DNA of 33,533 bases from positions 1 through 33,533 of IMG/VR virus record IMGVR_UViG_3300026488_000009. One strand, written 5' to 3'. Below, piece by piece: positions 29,412 through 33,533 of this stretch. This stretch comes from a virus. The translations under genes were made by a program, and so were the position numbers. The notes under the pieces were generated by a model. It was given only the letters and a program-made list of their open reading frames with translations. It was not told the DNA's origin and did not search any database. Position 1 is the first letter of the stretch. Each line of letters opens with the position of its first letter.

Positions 29412-30293
29412 ATGAAAAAGCTAAAGTATATTAAAAAACTTGGAACGAAGAGCGTTTATTCTTATGAAAATCCACCAATTTGCAAGGTAGAACTCTGGGA
29501 TTTCAGTAGGGCTAACGAAAACGACGAGGCAAGGAAAGAGGCCGTTTGCCTTGTGGCTTCTATTAGCTACGGGAATAAATACTGTAAAGACCCTAACAAG
29601 CTTTGGAATCTGCTCATAGAAAGAGGACATGAGAGTCCGTTTGAGTTTGTGAGATATGTAGATTGGGTTCCTCATCCATTCTACCCAAGCTTTAAAAAAC
29701 ACCATCTTATTTTAGGTAATTTACGCGAAGCAGATTATCAAGAAAATAACGGGAAGTTTGCTAATGAAATTATTGCTACCTTCAAGCTCAAAGTCCCCAT
29801 TTTTGTCGCCCGCCAGATTCAAAGGCATAGGGCTTTCAGCTACATGGAAATAAGCAGGCGGTATGTGAAGGGGGAGAAGGTAAAGTTTGAGTTTTGGAAA
29901 CCACCGCAGTCCGATAGTTTAGATATAACTAATGCTTTAGCTACCGAATACTCCTTAATGTGTGATTTGCAAAAAACGCTACTGGATAAAGGACTTAAAC
30001 CCGAACAAGCCCGTGCATTTTTACCGTTAGGCCTCTATACCCAATTCTGGATGCAGGGCGATTACCGAGCTTGGGCCAACTTTTTTATCCACCGTTTGCA
30101 TCCAGAAGCACAAGAGGAAACTCGCCTAGTTGCTCAATCAATGTGGGAGCTCCTCAAGGAACACCAACCTGAGATTATAGAAAGGATGGCTAATCATCTT
30201 GATGAGTGGATAAGAGACTGCAACCCGATGTTTAGAGTAGCAAGAGAGAGAAAGGCTGAGTGGTTTAAACGGAATTGGTTGGAGGGGCGATGA
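29412..30293 (+). CDS. thyX: flavin-dependent thymidylate synthase
   Basis: 293 residues from the ATG at 29412, preceded by AAGGGGGAG; a GTG at 29334 would extend through the hairpin and is unlikely. The ThyX signature RHRAFSYMEISRRY (138-151) and the GHESPFEF block (72-79) are present, and the C-terminal region contains the expected Arg-rich helix around residues 230-250. It methylates dUMP to dTMP using FAD, NADPH and methylene-tetrahydrofolate, continuing the pathway from the phage dUTPase. Overlaps the next gene as ATGA. Confidence 0.95.
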   Translation: MKKLKYIKKLGTKSVYSYENPPICKVELWDFSRANENDEARKEAVCLVASISYGNKYCKDPNKLWNLLIERGHESPFEFVRYVDWVPHPFYPSFKKHHLILGNLREADYQENNGKFANEIIATFKLKVPIFVARQIQRHRAFSYMEISRRYVKGEKVKFEFWKPPQSDSLDITNALATEYSLMCDLQKTLLDKGLKPEQARAFLPLGLYTQFWMQGDYRAWANFFIHRLHPEAQEETRLVAQSMWELLKEHQPEIIERMANHLDEWIRDCNPMFRVARERKAEWFKRNWLEGR

Positions 30294-30517
30294 AAATACT
30301 TATAGCAATCTCTGCTTTCTTATTTTGGTCTGCCGTCCTGTTGGCATTAATAGGTTATTTTGTTAGCGACGAATGGCTGGAAAAACAAATAATAAAAGAA
30401 GTTTTTGTTTATTTATTTCTGTCTCCTTTTTTATTTTTGTATCTCATTGGAATCATTATATATGGTTGTTTGCTTTATATAAAAAGGCGAGTAGGTAGGA
30501 AACTTTGGTGGAGGTGA
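30290..30517 (+). CDS. small two-helix membrane protein
   Basis: 75 residues from the ATG at 30290, which overlaps the thyX stop and follows GGAGGGGCG. Hydrophobic helices at about 3-24 and 38-63, then a basic tail (IKRRVGRKLWWR). Function unknown. Coupled to ThyX translation. Confidence 0.6.
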   Translation: MKILIAISAFLFWSAVLLALIGYFVSDEWLEKQIIKEVFVYLFLSPFLFLYLIGIIIYGCLLYIKRRVGRKLWWR

Positions 30518-30520
30518 GCA

Positions 30521-30721
30521 ATGAAAGCGTACAGACAGCCAATTTGGGAAGAAGCAAGAACAATAGTTGAGTTATTGAGCCAACACCATATCAACAAAAG
30601 CGAAGCAATTGAACGTATTTTGTTTGCGATTGCAGAAGCTACAGAAGAGGAGAGAAAGATAATTAAGGATTGTAATGCGAGTTATCAAGAAATAAAAATG
30701 AAACTTGATTTAGGGAACTAG
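30521..30721 (+). CDS. small helical hypothetical protein
   Basis: A 66-residue helical, mildly acidic protein. Not recognised. The ATG at 30521 follows GGAGGTGAGCA, three bases after the previous stop. No membrane segment. Confidence 0.55.
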   Translation: MKAYRQPIWEEARTIVELLSQHHINKSEAIERILFAIAEATEEERKIIKDCNASYQEIKMKLDLGN

Positions 30722-30781
30722 CGATTAATCTCTGCCTTTTGGGCGGAGTGGCTTAGTAAAAATAAATGGAGGGGGTTTCGA

Positions 30782-31066
30782 ATGAACCTCAAAGACCTAC
30801 TGAAGAGGAAAGAGAGTTTCTTCGTCAGCTACGAAGTCAATGTAGATATGTGGGATGCTGAGAACTTTGACCCAGAAGTTGACTTCTTTGACCTGGAAGA
30901 TATGCTGGCATCTCGCTATTGGCTAAAGTGTTTAGAGGCAGCGGGGAAACTAACAGAGGAAGAAAAGAAGAAGCTAAATGAGATAGAAGTCGATTTTGCG
31001 AGAAAAGGTATTCCGGGGTTTGTAAAAGCTCGTTTCCCAGCTGTTTACGACAAGTGGATAAAATGA
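30782..31066 (+). CDS. small acidic hypothetical protein
   Basis: A 94-residue acidic, helical protein (FDPEVDFFDLEDMLASRYW at about 30-48). Not recognised. The ATG follows GGAGGGGGTTTCGA. About 60 bases separate it from the gene before and 70 from the one after; these gaps hold no clear feature. Confidence 0.6.
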   Translation: MNLKDLLKRKESFFVSYEVNVDMWDAENFDPEVDFFDLEDMLASRYWLKCLEAAGKLTEEEKKKLNEIEVDFARKGIPGFVKARFPAVYDKWIK

Positions 31067-31136
31067 GTACTTGTTGGATTATTTGAGGATGTTTGTAGAG
31101 AGTTGATCTACGGAAGCCCAGTTTAGGAGGTTAGTT

Positions 31137-31487
31137 ATGGATTTCAATATTTATGAGTTGTTATATGCATTACACAATACCCATAGTGTTTTAGGAGTAT
31201 TATTGATTGTAATAGGCATAATAGCTGGGACGATTAGTTTTATTGGAGGGTTGTTCTCAAATTCAAATAAGACCACAGGGATATTTATAATTACTCTCCT
31301 TTTATCTGCATTGTTAATGGAGTATGGAGTCGTTTTAAACCATAGACTTAAACGAAGATTAGTGAACGACTATATAGCAACGCACAACTTGAATAGGTGC
31401 GAAGTGTTAAAAGAGTTGTCAAAGTTTGATAAAAACGATTGGCTAGATGTTTATTATAGGGAATGCATTAAAGGAGGAGGGCAATGA
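31137..31487 (+). CDS. two-helix membrane protein
   Basis: A 116-residue protein with hydrophobic segments at about 17-40 and 47-68, then a soluble basic-helical tail of about 45 residues. Not recognised. The ATG follows GGAGGTTAGTT, and it overlaps the next gene by ATGA. It is one of several early membrane proteins in this arm; take-over of host envelope functions is possible but unproven. Confidence 0.6.
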   Translation: MDFNIYELLYALHNTHSVLGVLLIVIGIIAGTISFIGGLFSNSNKTTGIFIITLLLSALLMEYGVVLNHRLKRRLVNDYIATHNLNRCEVLKELSKFDKNDWLDVYYRECIKGGGQ

Positions 31488-31717
31488 AGAAAGAGTTTAC
31501 AATCAAAGTTAAGATAGAAGAAAGATGGATACCTCATTTTCTGTCAATGCTTAAAATGATGGAATATTGTGGAAAAGTTGGGAAAAGTAGGTATGTGTGT
31601 ATTATGGCAGATGGTGATGGAGATTTTCATCCAGAGTTTGAGTTCGAAAATGTTGAGTTTAAGGAGGTTAAACCTGTTAAAGAAACACTTTCTGTGTATG
31701 TCTATGACGCAGGTTAA
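31484..31717 (+). CDS. small hypothetical protein
   Basis: A 77-residue protein of alternating beta/helix pattern (EFTIKVKIEERW then a helix, then two strands). Not recognised. Coupled by ATGA to the previous gene and preceded by AAAGGAGGAGG. A short ferredoxin-like fold would suit the pattern, but this is a guess. Confidence 0.55.
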   Translation: MKKEFTIKVKIEERWIPHFLSMLKMMEYCGKVGKSRYVCIMADGDGDFHPEFEFENVEFKEVKPVKETLSVYVYDAG

Positions 31718-31738
31718 TCTAATTAGAGGGGGTAAACA

Positions 31739-32038
31739 ATGGGACACTCTAAAGACAAAGATTTGGAAGCGATTAAAGCATTTGAGGAGCATATTGAGAC
31801 TTTTCGTAAGCGTTTAGTTGAATCCTCCGCCCTCCAAAAACAGGAGGGCGGTAATCACTACAAAGACTTTGCTATTCAGCCTATCGAGTTTATCTATAAA
31901 AACAACTTGGCGTTTTGTGAGGGGAATATAATTAAGTATGTGTGTAGGCATAGGAAAAAGAACGGAATTGAGGATTTAAGGAAGGCTAAGCATTACTTGG
32001 AAATTTTAGCTGAGCTTGAATACGGAATGAAGCTATGA
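31739..32038 (+). CDS. DUF3310 protein (T7 gp1.7-related domain)
   Basis: A 99-residue protein. Residues of about 37-93 carry the DUF3310 pattern GGNHYKDFAIQPIEFIYKNN, FCEGNIIKYVCRHRKKNG, then a Leu/Ala-rich helix (DLRKAKHYLEIL). This domain occurs in phage T7 gp1.7, a nucleotide kinase, and in many small phage proteins; whether the short form is an enzyme is not known to me. Its place among ThyX, dUTPase and PAPS-reductase-like genes suits nucleotide metabolism. It overlaps the next gene as ATGA. Confidence 0.85.
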   Translation: MGHSKDKDLEAIKAFEEHIETFRKRLVESSALQKQEGGNHYKDFAIQPIEFIYKNNLAFCEGNIIKYVCRHRKKNGIEDLRKAKHYLEILAELEYGMKL

Positions 32039-32829
32039 TTGAAAAGATTGTTTTTGTAGGTGTAAGCGGAGGGAAAGATAGCACCTTAACTCTTGCTCTT
32101 GCCCTTGAGAAGTATAGAGGAACTAGTATTCCTGTTGTTGCTGTTTTTGCAGACACTAACTGGGAACACCCATTGACTTATCAATACCTTGATGAGCTTG
32201 AGGAATTCTTCGGGATTAGAATTCATAGAGTTGGCTACGGAGGTGGTTTGCCTGCTTTACTCAAAAAACTCAGAATCTTTCCTTCCCCACGCCGACGGTT
32301 TTGCACTCGCTCGTGCAAAACCGTCCCAACTTACCGTTTTTATGAACAACTCTATTTTCACTTTCCTTTTAAGGTCGCTGGAGTTTGGTATGGACTTCGC
32401 CGAGACGAAAGTGTAGCAAGAAGGAAGATAGAAGACTGGGAACTCCCGGCTGGTTCAAAAACTCGTTTTGGAGAGAGATTCCCCTTTGCTATCCATTTTC
32501 GCTATCCAATAAAAAACCTCACCAAAGAGCAGGTCTTTCGGGAACTTAAAAGAAGAGGAATACCCTTAAACCCACTCTACTTAATGGGATATAATAGAGT
32601 GGGTTGTTATCCGTGTTTCTTATCTCAAAAAGATATAAAACAAGTGATTGTGTCAGCTCTGAAGGGCGATGAGGTTGCTCAAGAAAGAGTTTCTCAGCTC
32701 ATTTGCTGGGAAAGGGAACATGGAAAAACAGTAAATATAGATGCTTCTATTCGTGTGCTTATAGAAAAAGCAAAGAGGGAATATGAACAAACATCTAAAA
32801 TACTGACCCTTCCTTTTGAGGAGGTATAG
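32035..32829 (+). CDS. PAPS reductase-family ATP-pyrophosphatase-like protein
   Basis: A 264-residue protein with the PP-loop SGGKDS (11-16), the CTRSCK pair (Cys90, Cys94), GLRRDES (120-126) and GCYPC (Cys191, Cys194). Four cysteines can bind an Fe-S cluster or zinc. The layout is that of the phage PAPS-reductase/DndC-like family, which includes adenylyl-transfer and sulfur-insertion enzymes. No other Dnd or sulfur-pathway gene is visible, so substrate is open (DNA, tRNA or a sulfur nucleotide). The DNA at 32294-32325 is a perfect hairpin across the Cys90/Cys94 codons. Confidence 0.85.
   Translation: MIEKIVFVGVSGGKDSTLTLALALEKYRGTSIPVVAVFADTNWEHPLTYQYLDELEEFFGIRIHRVGYGGGLPALLKKLRIFPSPRRRFCTRSCKTVPTYRFYEQLYFHFPFKVAGVWYGLRRDESVARRKIEDWELPAGSKTRFGERFPFAIHFRYPIKNLTKEQVFRELKRRGIPLNPLYLMGYNRVGCYPCFLSQKDIKQVIVSALKGDEVAQERVSQLICWEREHGKTVNIDASIRVLIEKAKREYEQTSKILTLPFEEV
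32294..32325. repeat. 13-bp perfect inverted repeat inside the PAPS-reductase-like gene
   Basis: GACGGTTTTGCAC (32294-32306), loop TCGCTC, then the exact complement GTGCAAAACCGTC (32313-32325). It encodes residues of about 87-97, including Cys90 and Cys94. Perfect 13-bp stems inside coding sequence are unexpected; see findings. Confidence 0.8.
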
Positions 32830-33225
32830 ATGGAGGAGCTCAGGGAGGAGGTAGAGAGCTTTAATCCAGAGGCTTTAAAGAAATTTAGTTTTCAATTCTT
32901 TGGAAGTAGAGAGATAGCTAGAGAGCTAAAGAGGGTATTGTGGAGAGCAATTAAGGGCGGACTTGAGCTCCCGCCCTTTAGAGTTGACGCTTACGCTGGA
33001 GAGATTTGGCTTATCCTATACGACGAGGTTGATGAGGAAAAACTTAGTCAAATTCTGAGCTCAGTCAAGTTTGAGGAAAAGCCTCAACCTAAACTTGAGC
33101 CTGAGCCTAAGCCGAAGCCTAAACCTGAAGTCAAGAAAACCAAAAAGGAGGTGCGAGGTGAAAGAAGGACTGGTGGTATCAAAAAAAGACCTCGTAAGAT
33201 TCGGTTCACTCTTGAGCTCAGCTAA
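32830..33225 (+). CDS. hypothetical protein with Lys/Pro/Glu repeat tail
   Basis: A 131-residue protein. Residues 1-80 are a mixed alpha/beta domain (ELREEVESFN, RELKRVLWRAIKGGLELPPF). Residues of about 83-105 are a low-complexity KP/EP tract and the last 30 are strongly basic, a likely nucleic-acid-binding or disordered tail. Not recognised. The ATG follows the upstream TAG directly, with GAGGAGG before it. The last 68 bases overlap the following gene in another frame. Confidence 0.6.
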   Translation: MEELREEVESFNPEALKKFSFQFFGSREIARELKRVLWRAIKGGLELPPFRVDAYAGEIWLILYDEVDEEKLSQILSSVKFEEKPQPKLEPEPKPKPKPEVKKTKKEVRGERRTGGIKKRPRKIRFTLELS

Positions 33226-33460
33226 GAGTCTAATTAGGCTTAAGATTCTGCTTTACCTATACCAACACGAGACTTTTAAGAGAATAGAAACGGTAGAGAG
33301 GGATTTAAAGTATGGGAGCGACAGAATCGCCGAAGCCATTAGAGGGCTTGAGAGATGGGGCTTGGTTAGGCGTAGGGAAATGTTTGTAGAGCTTACAAGC
33401 TTAGGCGAAGTTATAGCCGAAAGCATACTAAACATCATTTCGGAAATGAAGAGGGAGTAA
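33158..33460 (+). CDS. winged-helix DNA-binding protein
   Basis: The start is set at the GTG (33158-33160) after AAGGAGGTGCGAG, giving 100 residues; the upstream ATG at 33071 would add a low-complexity Leu/Ser/Lys segment read out of frame from the neighbouring KP tract. The protein has a winged-helix pattern: helices around 18-35 and 40-55, recognition helix (GSDRIAEAIRGLERWGLVRR) and wing (EMFVELTSLGEVIAE). It is the last early gene, so it may act in the early-to-late switch; inferred. The gene ends within the 127-base repeat. Confidence 0.75.
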   Translation: MKEGLVVSKKDLVRFGSLLSSAKSLIRLKILLYLYQHETFKRIETVERDLKYGSDRIAEAIRGLERWGLVRRREMFVELTSLGEVIAESILNIISEMKRE

Positions 33461-33533
33461 ATCCCTCTTCATAATCCCATCAACTTGATGATATACCTAA
33501 TAACAATTACCTGAATAATCCCTGCAATTGTTA
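33407..33533. repeat. terminal direct repeat, copy 2
   Basis: Exact copy of bases 1-127. It holds the last codons of the winged-helix gene that ends at 33460 and the 3' end of the minus-strand small holin-like gene. Removing one copy leaves a 33406 bp circle. Confidence 0.93.

Noticed and set aside
1-33533. CRISPR array, transposon, insertion sequence, tRNA or rRNA genes, diversity-generating retroelement
   Set aside because: No spaced direct repeats with variable spacers, no transposase or reverse transcriptase motifs, and no cloverleaf with conserved loops were seen on either strand. The pentamer track is not a CRISPR array because it has no repeat-spacer alternation.

Overview
The window is the complete genome of a tailed bacteriophage, assembled as a circle. 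The first 127 bases recur exactly as the last 127 (1-127 and 33407-33533), so the unique circle is 33406 bp. Every recognisable gene is viral. The host is a bacterium: promoters look sigma-70-like, Shine-Dalgarno sites are strong (often the full AAGGAGGTG), and TTG and GTG starts are frequent. The Lys/Glu-rich proteins would suit a thermophilic host, for example Aquificota, but that is only an impression. No DNA polymerase, integrase, tRNA, rRNA or CRISPR array was seen.

Late arm, all on the minus strand, read from 20887 down to 63: RuvC-like resolvase, a small excisionase-like helix-turn-helix protein, small and large terminase, a two-helix membrane protein, portal (with a second gene overprinted on its 3' end), scaffold, SU10/HK97-fold major capsid protein, small head proteins (one pair overlapping out of frame), connector, tail stabilisation protein, a fibre with Ig-like and beta-propeller parts, several internal or ejection proteins including one of 1301 aa, a permuted papain-fold hydrolase, a T4-type lysozyme and two holin-like membrane proteins. 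No tape-measure or contractile-tail gene is visible, so a short-tailed virion is the best guess.

Early arm, mostly on the plus strand, 21262 to 33460: a possible replication initiator preceded by three nine-base iterons and large palindromes; an acidic protein; a primase-helicase; then a short minus-strand pair (Cro/CI-type regulator and a tail-anchored protein of unknown function). Next comes a leader with a good promoter, a boxA-like element and a foldable RNA, followed by small proteins, dUTPase, a single-strand-annealing-type recombinase and a protein with RAMP (Cas7-like) sequence features. About 470 bp of non-coding DNA with a 5/6-base periodic NNRGY pattern follows. The arm ends with ThyX, small membrane and helical proteins, a DUF3310 protein, a PAPS-reductase-family enzyme and a winged-helix protein. 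The two arms diverge from 20888-21261 and converge on a hairpin at the circle junction.

The most interesting part is 27210-29411: annealing protein, RAMP-like protein and pentamer track lie side by side and may form one system. Next are the boxA/structured leaders of the early operons, the iteron and palindrome region beside a Rep-like gene in a phage that has a repressor but no visible integrase, the two overprinted late genes, and the tail-anchored protein paired with the repressor.
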